Shown here one piece after another: positions 1-7,453 of a stretch of 64,000 nucleotides of DNA. Made by a program: the position numbers and the translations under genes. The stretch is from Actinophytocola sp035995025 (GTDB lineage: Bacteria; Actinomycetota; Actinomycetes; Mycobacteriales; Pseudonocardiaceae). The stretch's first letter is position 1. Every line of letters begins with the position of its first letter. Below the pieces are notes generated by a model. The model saw only the letters and a list, made by a program, of their open reading frames with translations, was not told the origin of the DNA and did no database searches. The DNA lies in NCBI GenBank assembly GCA_035995025.1, contig DASYKY010000043.1:1-64000 (forward strand), in the 5' to 3' direction.

Positions 1-1
1 C

Positions 2-85
2 TCGACGATCTGGCCCGACTTCTCCATCTCGTACTGGCGTCGGACCCGCCGCCTCGACCCGACCGACTTCGTCGTCACCCACTAG
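2..85 (+). CDS. C-terminal fragment of an unidentified protein
   Basis: An open frame enters from the left edge and runs 27 codons to a TAG. The tail is rich in Trp, Tyr, Arg and Asp (it contains SISYWRR and ends DFVVTH), which looks like genuine protein rather than a shadow of high-GC sequence. The part present is too short to name a family. It lies on the same strand as the two tiny peptide genes that follow. Its only value here is as the left neighbour of those genes. Confidence 0.45.
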   Translation, partial: STIWPDFSISYWRRTRRLDPTDFVVTH

Positions 86-156
86 AGGCGCCAGGGTTAC
101 CCGGACTACTGAGGGAGGAGAGGTCGGGGCTCGGCGTACGACTATAGGTGGAGAGG

Positions 157-176
157 AAGACCGGTCCTAAGACCGA
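157..176 (+). promoter_or_regulatory. Conserved leader element, copy 1 (inverted repeat CGGTC-N4-GACCG)
   Basis: A 20-base block, AAGACCGGTCCT followed by AAGACCGA, whose core at 162-175 is the inverted repeat CGGTC CTAA GACCG. The block begins exactly 54 bases before the ATG of the first 31-residue peptide gene. The same block, with the loop changed to CTGG, lies exactly 54 bases before the second peptide gene. It could be an RNA hairpin at the head of the leader or the binding site of a dimeric regulator. A TATAGG at 143-148 could be a -10 box for this copy but is not repeated at the second. Confidence 0.55.
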
Positions 177-210
177 CGTTTTCCCGGCTGCCGCGACGGA
201 TCCTTGGACC

Positions 211-306
211 ATGACCCTCCTCCAGATCCTGAGCACAGTCGTCATCGTCGGCGGTGTCGTGATCACCGCCCTGATCGCCATCGTTCCGACCGTCGTCGAC
301 CGCTGA
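211..306 (+). CDS. 31-residue single-span membrane peptide, tandem copy 1
   Basis: ATG to TGA encodes 31 residues. After the N-terminal MTLLQIL there is one hydrophobic run of about 20 residues (VVIVGGVVITALIAIV), then a hydrophilic end PTVVDR. The second copy, starting at 468, keeps LQIL, the membrane segment and the identical ending LIAIVPTVVDR. Both genes are exactly 31 codons long and have the same upstream element at the same distance. A weak ribosome site (GACGGA) lies about 12 bases upstream. Size, single span and tandem duplication recall type I toxin peptides or small membrane-complex subunits, but no family is recognised. That it is a gene rests on the conserved protein sequence between copies. 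Confidence 0.6.
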   Translation: MTLLQILSTVVIVGGVVITALIAIVPTVVDR

Positions 307-413
307 TCCCAGACCCCGCACTCGAGCCGGGCGCTCCCACCCCACCCGCGCGCCCAGCCCGGGCAACGGAAGTATGAGGCCGGCAGGGGATGCTGCTACC
401 CCAGGAGGAGCAC

Positions 414-433
414 AAGACCGGTCCTGGGACCGA
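414..433 (+). promoter_or_regulatory. Conserved leader element, copy 2 (inverted repeat CGGTC-N4-GACCG)
   Basis: Second copy of the block: 18 of 20 bases match copy 1, the two differences falling in the loop of the inverted repeat (CTGG instead of CTAA). Both arms, CGGTC and GACCG, are retained at 419-432. The distance from the start of the block to the ATG is again 54 bases. Between block and start codon the copies also align around a CCG, a GGA and a CTTG, so the whole leader appears to have been duplicated along with the gene. Confidence 0.55.
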
Positions 434-467
434 TGGGCGGGAGACCTTTCCGAAGGACTCTTGAAGT

Positions 468-563
468 ATGGAAATCCTTCAGATCCTCGGAACAGCAGCG
501 ATCGTGCTCGGCATCCTCGTCACGGTCCTGATCGCCATCGTGCCCACCGTCGTGGACCGGTAA
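468..563 (+). CDS. 31-residue single-span membrane peptide, tandem copy 2
   Basis: Paralogue of the gene at 211. It starts MEILQILG, has one predicted membrane span of about 20 residues, and ends PTVVDR before TAA. A GAAGGA ribosome-binding sequence lies 11 bases before the ATG. Many base differences are at third codon positions: the last eleven codons encode the same residues in both copies but differ in several wobble bases. This suggests selection on the peptide rather than a recent copying accident. It is followed by cbs on the opposite strand, only 12 bases away. Function unknown. Confidence 0.62.
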   Translation: MEILQILGTAAIVLGILVTVLIAIVPTVVDR

Positions 564-577
564 GACTCCCCGGAGTC
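564..577. terminator. Short inverted repeat between convergent genes, possible terminator
   Basis: GACTCCCCGGAGTC is a perfect inverted repeat in the 12-base gap between the stop of the second peptide gene and the stop of cbs on the other strand, overlapping the latter by two bases. It could act in both directions, but the stem is short and has no T-run. Confidence 0.25.
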
Positions 578-1949
578 AGCCGACGGACAAGTGACCGAGC
601 AGGTCCTGCCGGGTCAGTACGCCCACCGGCTTCCCGTCGTCCAGCACCATCAGGGCGTCCCGATCCTCCAGCAGTTCGACCGCCTTCGTGACCGACTCGC
701 CCGCGCCGAGTGACGGCAGCGCCGGGTCCATGTGCAGCTCGACGATATCCGCGAGCCGCGCCTTGCCGGAGTACAGCGCGTCCATCAGCGTCCGCTCCGA
801 CACCGAACCGGCCACCTCGGCCGCCATGATCGGCGGCTCCGCGCGCACGACCGGCATCTGCGAGACGCCGTACTCGCGCAGGATCTCGACCGCCTCGGCG
901 ATCGTCTCGTGCGGGTGGGTGTGAACCAGCCCAGGCAGGCTGCCGTCCTTGCGGGCCAGCACCTGACCCAGCGTCGCCCCCTGCCGCTCGTGCGCCAGGA
1001 ACCCGTACTGCGCCAGCCACTCGTCGTTGAACACCTTGGTCAGATACCCGCGCCCGCCATCCGGCAGCAGCACGACGATGACCGCATCCGGGTCGTCCAG
1101 CTCCTTGGCCAGCCGAATCGCCGCCGCGGCCGCCATGCCCGCGGACCCGCCGACGAGCATCGCCTCCTCGCGCGCCAGCCGCCGCGTCACCGCGAACGAG
1201 TCGGCGTCGGAGACCTCGATGATCCGGTCGCAGATGGTCCGGTCGTACGTCTCCGGCCAGAAGTCCTCGCCGACACCCTCGACCAGGTACGGCCGGCCGC
1301 TGCCCCCGGAGTACACGGAACCCTCCGGGTCGGCGCCGATGATCTGCACGCGCCCGCCGGAGACCTCCTTGAGGTACTTCCCGGTGCCGCTGATCGTGCC
1401 GCCGGTACCGACGCCCGCCACGAAGTGGGTGATCTTGCCCTCGGTCTGCTCCCAGAGCTCGGGCCCGGTCGACTCGTAGTGCGAGATCGGGTTGTTCACG
1501 TTCGCGTACTGGTTCGGCTTCCAGGCGCCCTCGATCTCGCGGACCAGCCGGTCGGAGACGTTGTAGTACGAGTCCGGGTGCTCCGGCGCGACGGCGGTCG
1601 GGCAGACCACCACCTCGGCGCCGTACGCCTTGAGCACGTTGCGCTTGTCCTCGCTGACCTTGTCCGGGCAGACGAAGACGCACTTGTAGCCCTTGGCCTG
1701 GGCCACCATCGCCAGCCCGACCCCGGTGTTGCCGGAGGTCGGCTCGACGATCGTGCCACCCGGCTTGAGCTCGCCGGAGGCCTCGGCCGCCTCGATCATC
1801 CGGACGGCGATCCGGTCCTTCACGGAGCCGCCCGGGTTGAAGTACTCGACCTTCGCGAGCACCGTGGCCCGCACACCCCCGGCCAGCGCGTTCAGCTTGA
1901 CCAACGGCGTGTTGCCGACCAGATCGACGACATGCTCGACGTACTCCAC
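576..1949 (-). CDS. cbs: Cystathionine beta-synthase
   Basis: 457 residues, the usual length for bacterial CBS with a C-terminal regulatory half. It is a PLP enzyme that condenses serine (or O-acetylserine) with homocysteine to cystathionine in the transsulfuration route. The PLP lysine is K44 in GGSVKDR, followed by the phosphate-binding loop PTSGNTG and the glycine-rich GVGTGGT. The last 120 residues or so form a paired CBS domain (for example HTHPHETIAEAVEIL and DGKPVGVLTRQDLL). The GTG start has an AGGAG about 5 bases upstream. It is divergent from the SGNH hydrolase across 232 bases that must hold both promoters; no clear boxes are seen there. The neighbourhood matches that of M. tuberculosis Rv1077 as remembered. 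Confidence 0.95.
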   Translation of the reverse strand: MEYVEHVVDLVGNTPLVKLNALAGGVRATVLAKVEYFNPGGSVKDRIAVRMIEAAEASGELKPGGTIVEPTSGNTGVGLAMVAQAKGYKCVFVCPDKVSEDKRNVLKAYGAEVVVCPTAVAPEHPDSYYNVSDRLVREIEGAWKPNQYANVNNPISHYESTGPELWEQTEGKITHFVAGVGTGGTISGTGKYLKEVSGGRVQIIGADPEGSVYSGGSGRPYLVEGVGEDFWPETYDRTICDRIIEVSDADSFAVTRRLAREEAMLVGGSAGMAAAAAIRLAKELDDPDAVIVVLLPDGGRGYLTKVFNDEWLAQYGFLAHERQGATLGQVLARKDGSLPGLVHTHPHETIAEAVEILREYGVSQMPVVRAEPPIMAAEVAGSVSERTLMDALYSGKARLADIVELHMDPALPSLGAGESVTKAVELLEDRDALMVLDDGKPVGVLTRQDLLGHLSVG

Positions 1950-2181
1950 CTGCGCTCCTCACCTCGACGTGCCCCTCGGCACCTCGAGGGAGCCTAGCGA
2001 CCTGGTCGTGTACCACGTGGACGACGGTTCGCCCATCGCGCTCGACCCGGGCTCGAGCCTCACACTAGTGATACGACACACACTCGGACGGTCACCGACG
2101 AGACGAATCCGAGCGCGGGCAGCGATACAACGGAGAACCGGGAGCGGTGTCGTGTCGTCTCATCAGTAGGAGGTGCGGGCG

Positions 2182-3006
2182 ATGGCGGGGATACGAGTCC
2201 TACGGGCGCTGGTGCTGGGGGCCGGTTCGGTCGGCGGGTTGTCCGGCGCGGCGTACGGACTGCTCAACGGGCAGTCGCGACGTGCTAGATCGATCATCGG
2301 CAAGTCGAACGACATGCCGCTGAACGCCGACGGCGTCTACCTGCCGGACGGCACCGGCCCGGTCACCGAGGAGCCGGCGGGCGCGCTGTCGTTCGCCGTG
2401 CTCGGCGACTCGCTGGCCGCGGGCCTTGGCGCGGAGGCCGAGGACCGGCTGCCGGGCGTGCGCCTCGCGCGCGGGCTGGCCGAGGAGGCGGGCCGGCCGG
2501 TGCGGCTCACCACGCACGCGATCAGCGGCTCGCGCACCACCGACCTCGACGAGCAGGTCGACGTCGCGCTCATCCACCCGCCGGACGTGGCGCTGGTGAT
2601 CATCGGGGGCAACGACGTCACGACGGGCACGCGGGTCGGCACGTCGGCGGCGCTGCTCGCCAAGCAGGCGGGCAGGCTGGCGCGGGCGGGCACGACGGTC
2701 GTCGTCGGCACCTGCCCCGACCTGGACATCGTCCGGCCGATCCCGCAGCCGCTGCGCACGATCGTCTCGCGCTGGGGGCTGGCGCTGGCCCGGGCGCAGC
2801 GCCGCGAGCTGGACCGGATCGGCGTGCGGTCGGTGTCGATGGCCGCGCTGCTGGCGCCGGAGTTCCGCGAGCGCCCGGACGAGCTGTTCAGCCCGGATCG
2901 CTTCCACCCCAACGGCGCCGGCTACGAGCTCGCGGCGAACGTGCTGCTCGCCCCGCTGTGTGATGCTGCCGGCTTGGCCGGGGGCTGGGAGCTTCTTCCC
3001 GCGTAA
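2182..3006 (+). CDS. SGNH/GDSL-family exported lipase/esterase
   Basis: 274 residues from the ATG at 2182, chosen because AGGAGG sits 8 bases upstream; a GTG at 2173 would overlap that site. The N-terminus carries a hydrophobic stretch (about residues 7-25), so it is probably exported or membrane-anchored. SGNH blocks are present: GDSLAAG with the nucleophile S77, the IIGGND block, and the C-terminal DRFHPNGAGY supplying the catalytic Asp and His. The substrate cannot be read from the sequence; lipid or acyl ester hydrolysis is the family role. The thiolase starts 38 bases downstream on the same strand, suggesting co-transcription. Confidence 0.88.
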   Translation: MAGIRVLRALVLGAGSVGGLSGAAYGLLNGQSRRARSIIGKSNDMPLNADGVYLPDGTGPVTEEPAGALSFAVLGDSLAAGLGAEAEDRLPGVRLARGLAEEAGRPVRLTTHAISGSRTTDLDEQVDVALIHPPDVALVIIGGNDVTTGTRVGTSAALLAKQAGRLARAGTTVVVGTCPDLDIVRPIPQPLRTIVSRWGLALARAQRRELDRIGVRSVSMAALLAPEFRERPDELFSPDRFHPNGAGYELAANVLLAPLCDAAGLAGGWELLPA

Positions 3007-3044
3007 CCTTCTCGTCAGCGTGCGTCTGACGAAGGAGTTGCGCA

Positions 3045-4265
3045 ATGCCAGAGGCGGTCATCGTGTCCACGGCCAGGTCCCCGATCGGACGGGCCGGCAA
3101 GGGTTCGCTGGTCGACATCCGGCCCGACGACCTCGCCGTGCAGATCGTGCGCGCGGCGCTGGACAAGGTGCCCCAGCTGGACCCGGCGCAGATCGACGAC
3201 CTGATGCTGGGCTGCGGCCTGCCGGGCGGCGAGCAGGGCTTCAACATGGGCCGCGCGGTCGCGATCGAGCTGGGCTACGACCACCTGCCGGGCTGCACGG
3301 TCACCCGCTACTGCGCGTCGAGCCTGCAGACCACGCGGATGGCGTTCCATGCGATCAAGGCCGGTGAGGGCTCGGCGTTCATCAGCGCGGGCGTGGAGAC
3401 GGTGTCGCGGTTCGCCAAGGGCAGCTCGGACAGCTGGCCGGACACGCACAACCCGCTGTTCGCCGAGGCGGAGGCGCGCACGGTCGCGCAGGCCACCGAG
3501 GGCGCCACGTCGTGGCACGACCCGCGCCAGGACGGCGCGGTGCCCGACGTGTACATCGCGATGGGCCAGACCGCGGAGAACCTCGCGCTCGCGAAGGGCG
3601 TGACGCGCGAGGACATGGACCACTTCGGCGTGCGGTCGCAGAACCTCGCGGAGGAGGCGATCAAGGCCGGCTTCTGGGCGCGGGAGATCATCCCGGTGAC
3701 GCTGCCGGACGGTTCGGTGGTAGACCGTGACGACGGCCCCCGGCCGGGCGTGACGTACGAGAAGACCTCGACACTGAAGCCGGTGTTCCGCCCCGACGGC
3801 CGGGTCACCGCGGGCAACTGCTGCCCGCTGAACGACGGCGCCGCGGCGGTCGTGATCATGTCCGACACCCGCGCGGCCGAGCTCGGCCTCACGCCGCTGG
3901 CGCGCATCGTGTCGACCGGCGTGTCCGCGCTGTCGCCGGAGATCATGGGCCTGGGCCCGGTGGAGGCGTCGCGGCGCGCGCTGGCGCTGGCCGGGATGAC
4001 GATGTCGGACATCGATCTGGTGGAGATCAACGAGGCGTTCGCGGCGCAGGTCATCCCGTCCTACCGCGAGCTGGAGATCCCGCTGGAGAAGCTGAACGTC
4101 AACGGCGGCGCCATCGCGGTGGGCCACCCGTTCGGCATGACCGGCGCCCGGATCGCCACGACGCTCGTCAACTCCCTGCAGTGGCACGACAAGCAGTTCG
4201 GCCTGGAGACGATGTGCGTCGGCGGCGGCCAGGGCATGGCCATGGTCCTGGAGCGGCTGAGCTAG
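3045..4265 (+). CDS. Acetyl-CoA C-acyltransferase (thiolase)
   Basis: 406 residues, standard for thiolase II. The enzyme cleaves 3-ketoacyl-CoA in beta-oxidation or condenses acetyl-CoA units. The nucleophilic cysteine is C90 in RYCASS. The NEAFAAQ motif, the catalytic histidine in GGAIAVGHPFG and the final cysteine in CVGGGQG are all present. The ATG is preceded by GAAGGAG at 7 bases. It follows the exported hydrolase on the same strand, as in the M. tuberculosis region around fadA3, so the two may share a lipid-degrading role. Chain-length preference cannot be told. Confidence 0.93.
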   Translation: MPEAVIVSTARSPIGRAGKGSLVDIRPDDLAVQIVRAALDKVPQLDPAQIDDLMLGCGLPGGEQGFNMGRAVAIELGYDHLPGCTVTRYCASSLQTTRMAFHAIKAGEGSAFISAGVETVSRFAKGSSDSWPDTHNPLFAEAEARTVAQATEGATSWHDPRQDGAVPDVYIAMGQTAENLALAKGVTREDMDHFGVRSQNLAEEAIKAGFWAREIIPVTLPDGSVVDRDDGPRPGVTYEKTSTLKPVFRPDGRVTAGNCCPLNDGAAAVVIMSDTRAAELGLTPLARIVSTGVSALSPEIMGLGPVEASRRALALAGMTMSDIDLVEINEAFAAQVIPSYRELEIPLEKLNVNGGAIAVGHPFGMTGARIATTLVNSLQWHDKQFGLETMCVGGGQGMAMVLERLS

Positions 4266-4324
4266 CCCGCCTCCCCGGAATCCAAAGTGTGGGCTGCGTT
4301 CCAGCTATCGGTGCGGACAAGCGG

Positions 4325-4567
4325 TTGATAGTTTCGAAGACCCTCGCCGGCCTGCCAGCGGTCCGACGGCGACGGCGAGATCGCGTTCGTGAGCTTTACC
4401 TGCTGCGCACCGATGTGCGGCTGGCGTTCGCGCAGCGCCTTGCCGGCCAGGACATGGGCAAGGGCTGCCTGCGGTTCCGCGGCCCGGAGCGGGTCGACTT
4501 CGACCTCGTCCGCGACCTGTTGCGCGCCACGGCCGCCGAGCCGGGCACCGTCTGCGGCCCGCTCTAA
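4325..4567 (+). pseudogene. Remnant of a DUF1801-like protein
   Basis: About 80 codons ending in TAA. The C-terminal half (QDMGKGCLRFRGPERVDFDL) resembles the conserved end of DUF1801 proteins, where a DMGKSCxRF block is typical. The preceding stretch (TLAGLPAVRRRRRDRVREL) resembles their N-terminal helix. The central domain between them is missing and there is no convincing start codon with a ribosome site, so this is best read as an internally deleted gene. It lies just after the thiolase and 20 bases before copy 1 of the dispersed element. Family recall is by eye only. Confidence 0.4.
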
Positions 4568-4587
4568 TGACGCCTGGCCGGTCCGAG

Positions 4588-4697
4588 TTGTCCACAACCC
4601 ACGAACCTGTCCACAGGAACCCGCACCACCCCCGATTCGTCAGTCATCCTCGATAGACTGGCCATGAGGGGTGCCCCCGGAGAGGGTGGGGGCCGCC
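4588..4697 (+). repeat. Dispersed ~110-bp intergenic element, copy 1
   Basis: Contains two TCCACA boxes (4591 and 4610), a TAGACTGG at 4654 and a hairpin GCCCCC/GGGGGC at 4673-4693. Measured from TAGACTGG, the two boxes lie at -63 and -44 and the hairpin starts at +19. These distances are the same in the copies near 8.7 and 15.8 kb. The TAGACT could serve as a -10 hexamer, which would place the hairpin at the 5-prime end of a rightward transcript. The rest of the 478-base gap from 4266 to 4743 holds the DUF1801 remnant and nothing else recognised. Confidence 0.7.
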
Positions 4698-4743
4698 ATT
4701 CACGGGGCGACGGTTTCCGCTGCGAACTCGGCCGATGTACGTG

Positions 4744-5349
4744 TCAGTAGGCGGCCCGGCGTTCGTCGGGGAAGCCGGTCCAGCGCAGTTCGGGCGGCAG
4801 ATGCGACTGGTCGTTGAACGTGACCACCGACGGCGGCCAGTACTCGCGGTACTGGATGACGGTCAGCCCCGTGTTGGCCGCGTTGATGCCCAGCCAGCGC
4901 CACTCCGGGGCGTCCAGGGCGGCCCGCACGAACCAGCACACCAGCTGGCTGTGCGTGATCAGCACGTCCTGCCGGGTCTCCGCGGTCGCGAACTCCGCCA
5001 GCACCCGGGCACCGAGCGTCGGACCGCCCGAGCGCTCGTCGACCGTGTAGTCCGCCAGGTGCGCGAGCGCCGCGGGTGCGAACGCCCACGGCAGCTCGGA
5101 CGCCAGCGGCAGGTACGGCGGGTAGTCCGCCAGCAGCTCCGACTCGTGCACCGGCACGTCGCCCACCGCGTCTCCCACAGCCGCGGCCACGAGCTCGGCG
5201 GTCTGCCGGGCGCGCGGGAGGGGGCTGTGGTGCACGGCGGTCAGCGGCAGCCCGGCCAGCCGCTCGCCGAGCAGCGTCGCCTGGCGGCGGCCCGCCTCGG
5301 TGAGGTCTCCGTCGGCCTCGCCGTGGCGGGCCAGGTACAGCGTTCTCAC
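4744..5349 (-). CDS. Histidine phosphatase family protein
   Basis: 201 residues beginning VRTLYLARHGEADG; the RHG motif carries the phospho-accepting histidine. A second catalytic histidine is in ITHSQ near residue 135. A small phosphoglycerate-mutase-like phosphatase of unknown substrate. Its GTG start overlaps the stop of menJ by four bases (GTGA), so it is translated as the second gene of that operon and would share any control acting at the menJ promoter. The link to menaquinone metabolism is by position only. Confidence 0.85.
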   Translation of the reverse strand: MRTLYLARHGEADGDLTEAGRRQATLLGERLAGLPLTAVHHSPLPRARQTAELVAAAVGDAVGDVPVHESELLADYPPYLPLASELPWAFAPAALAHLADYTVDERSGGPTLGARVLAEFATAETRQDVLITHSQLVCWFVRAALDAPEWRWLGINAANTGLTVIQYREYWPPSVVTFNDQSHLPPELRWTGFPDERRAAY

Positions 5350-6632
5350 ACGCTCGGCGCGATGCGCGTCGCCGCGGTGATCATGCGGTCGAACGCGTCG
5401 CCGTCCTTCGGGTCGTACAGGCCGGCGAGCAGCTTCAGCACCAGCCGCATCAGCGTCGTGCGCGGCAGGCCGTACTTCGTGGCCGTGCGCATCACCAGCG
5501 GGTTACCGATGAGCCTCGAGAAGATGTTGCCCAGCCGGTAGTACGAGCCCAGCGACTCCTTGAGCGCCAGCGGATACCCCGCGAGCGCGCGCTCGCGCGA
5601 CGGCCCCTCCGGCCGGGCCAGCGCCTGCACCACGCACTCCGCCGCGAGCTTCGCCGACTCCATCGCGTACCCGATGCCCTCACCATTGAACGGGTTGACC
5701 ATGCCGCCCGCGTCGCCGACGAGCAGCAGGCCGCGCGCGTAGTGCGGCGTGCGGTTGAAGCCCATCGGCAGCGCCGCGCCGCCGATCTTGCCCGTCGCGT
5801 TGTGCTCGCGGAAGCCCCACTCCTCCGGCGTTCCGTCCAACCAGGACCGCAGCAGCGCGCGGTAGTCGGTCTTGCCGAACGCCTTGGACGTCGACAGGAT
5901 GCCCAGCCCGACGTTGACGGTGCCGTCGCCCATGCCGAAGATCCATCCGTAGCCGGGCAACAGCTTCGGCTCTGCCGGGTCGCCGCGGTCCCACAACTCC
6001 AGGTGCGACTCGAGGTAGTCGTCCTTGCTGCGCGGCGACGCGTAGTACCGGCGCACCGCCACGCCCATCGGCCGGCTCTCGATCTTCTCCAGCCCGATCG
6101 ACAGCGCCAGCCGCGCGGAGACCCCGTCGCAGGCCAGCACGACCGGCGCGCGGTAGGTCACCGGCTCGCGGTCCGGCCCCGCCTTGGCGGCCACGCCCGT
6201 GACGCGCCCGGTCCGCTCGTCGGTCACCGCGGCCGTGACGGTCGTGCGCTCGAACAGCCGCGCGCCCGCCTGCTGCGCCGTGCGGGCCAGCATCTCGTCG
6301 AAGTCCATCCGGGTGCGCACCACGCCGTAGGGCGGGAAGGTCGCGAGATCCGGCCAGTCCAGCTCCAGCGTGACGCCGCCGCCGACCACCCGCAGGCCCT
6401 TGTTCTGCAGCCAGCCCGCCTCCTCGCGGGTGTCGACGCCGAGGTCGATCAGCTGCTTGACGCCACGCGGGGTGAGCCCGTCGCCGCAGACCTTCTCGCG
6501 CGGGAACGTGCTCTTCTCCAGCAGCAGCACGTCCAGCCCGGACCGCGCGAGGTAGGTCGCCGCGGTCGACCCGGCAGGGCCGGCGCCGACGACGATGACG
6601 TCGGCGTCCTCGGTTGCCTTGCGTCGGCTCAT
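5346..6632 (-). CDS. menJ: Geranylgeranyl reductase family FAD oxidoreductase (probable menaquinone reductase MenJ)
   Basis: 428 residues. The N-terminal GAGPAGSTAA is the FAD-binding dinucleotide fold, with the acidic end of strand two in LLLEKS. The family blocks CGDGLTPRG, YGWIFGMGDG and VGDAGGMVNPFNGEGI are all present. In mycobacteria the orthologue beside menG (Rv0561c, MenJ) reduces one isoprene double bond of menaquinone; the same placement here supports that role. The start at 6632 has GAGGAG 8 bases upstream. Between start and promoter lies a near-perfect Rex-type operator. The histidine phosphatase follows with a 4-base overlap. Confidence 0.85.
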   Translation of the reverse strand: MSRRKATEDADVIVVGAGPAGSTAATYLARSGLDVLLLEKSTFPREKVCGDGLTPRGVKQLIDLGVDTREEAGWLQNKGLRVVGGGVTLELDWPDLATFPPYGVVRTRMDFDEMLARTAQQAGARLFERTTVTAAVTDERTGRVTGVAAKAGPDREPVTYRAPVVLACDGVSARLALSIGLEKIESRPMGVAVRRYYASPRSKDDYLESHLELWDRGDPAEPKLLPGYGWIFGMGDGTVNVGLGILSTSKAFGKTDYRALLRSWLDGTPEEWGFREHNATGKIGGAALPMGFNRTPHYARGLLLVGDAGGMVNPFNGEGIGYAMESAKLAAECVVQALARPEGPSRERALAGYPLALKESLGSYYRLGNIFSRLIGNPLVMRTATKYGLPRTTLMRLVLKLLAGLYDPKDGDAFDRMITAATRIAPSV

Positions 6633-6656
6633 CCGGTGGCTCCTCAGTGGACGGCT

Positions 6657-6672
6657 TGTGAAAACGTTCACG
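6657..6672 (-). promoter_or_regulatory. Candidate Rex operator upstream of menJ
   Basis: TGTGAAAACGTTCACG read left to right. The Rex consensus known from Streptomyces is TGTGAA-N4-TTCACA, so 11 of the 12 defined positions match. It sits 25 bases upstream of the menJ start and just downstream of a TAGAAT that could be the -10 box, where a bound repressor would block initiation. The rex gene itself is in this window (42.5 kb). Confidence 0.6.
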
Positions 6673-6682
6673 AACTGACGCC

Positions 6683-6688
6683 ATTCTA
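6683..6688 (-). promoter_or_regulatory. Putative -10 box for menJ (TAGAAT)
   Basis: On the minus strand the bases read TAGAAT, close to TANNNT, in the 92-base gap between menG and menJ. No good -35 is visible 17-18 bases further up, so this is a weak call. If used, transcription would start inside or just before the Rex-like operator. Confidence 0.35.
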
Positions 6689-6724
6689 CGGGCCCGGCGC
6701 ACGGCGTCGTCGTGATCCGCCAGG

Positions 6725-7438
6725 TCAGCCAGTGGCAGGCGATGCCCCGCCGAGCGGCCTGACCGCCCGGTGCAGGGCGACCACGCCGAACGTCAGGTTC
6801 AGCCACTCGACCTCGTCCCAGCCCGCGTCGGCAACCAGCCGCGCGAGCGAAACCTGGTCGTGCCAGTCGTGCATCGACTCGGCGAGGTAGGCGTAGGCCT
6901 CCTTGTTCGACGAGAACGGCCGGGTGACCCGCGGCAGCAGGCGCAGCACGACGTGGTGGTGCAACCATCGGATGGGCCGCCAGGTCGGTTGTGACACCTC
7001 GCAGATGACGAGCCGGCCGCCGGGGCGCACGACGCGGCACATCTCGCGTAGCGCGGCGACGGTGTCGTTCATGTTGCGCAGCCCGAAGGTGACGGTGACC
7101 GCGTCGAACGCGCCGTCGGCGAAGGGCAGGTGGAAGGCGTCGGCGGCGACCTTCGGCACGTCGCGGTGGGCGCCGCCGCGCAGCATGCCGAGGGAGAAGT
7201 CGGCTGCCACGCACCACGCGCCGGAGCGGGCGTACTCGACGGTGGACACCGCGGTGCCGGCGGCGAGGTCGAGGATGCGCTCGCCGGGCGCGGCCTCCAG
7301 GACGCGGCGGGTCAGCCAGCGCCAGCGCCGGTCGAAGCCCAGCGTCATCACCGAGTTGGTGCGGTCATAGCCCTTCGCCACCCCGTCGAACATCTCGGCC
7401 ACGTCGCGGGGGTTCTTGTCCAGGCCGGCACGAGGCAT
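6725..7438 (-). CDS. menG: Demethylmenaquinone methyltransferase
   Basis: 237 residues of the UbiE/MenG class I methyltransferase family, which performs the last step of menaquinone synthesis: SAM-dependent C-methylation of demethylmenaquinone. Family signatures are VAKGYDRTNSVMTLG near residue 20, the SAM motif ILDLAAGTA, and TFGLRNMND followed by RPGGRLVICE. ATG start at 7438, 15 bases after the mgtA stop, so probably one transcript with mgtA. The pairing of menG with mgtA is as in the M. tuberculosis Rv0557-Rv0558 region. Confidence 0.93.
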   Translation of the reverse strand: MPRAGLDKNPRDVAEMFDGVAKGYDRTNSVMTLGFDRRWRWLTRRVLEAAPGERILDLAAGTAVSTVEYARSGAWCVAADFSLGMLRGGAHRDVPKVAADAFHLPFADGAFDAVTVTFGLRNMNDTVAALREMCRVVRPGGRLVICEVSQPTWRPIRWLHHHVVLRLLPRVTRPFSSNKEAYAYLAESMHDWHDQVSLARLVADAGWDEVEWLNLTFGVVALHRAVRPLGGASPATG

Positions 7439-7453
7439 GACCAGACCCTACGA

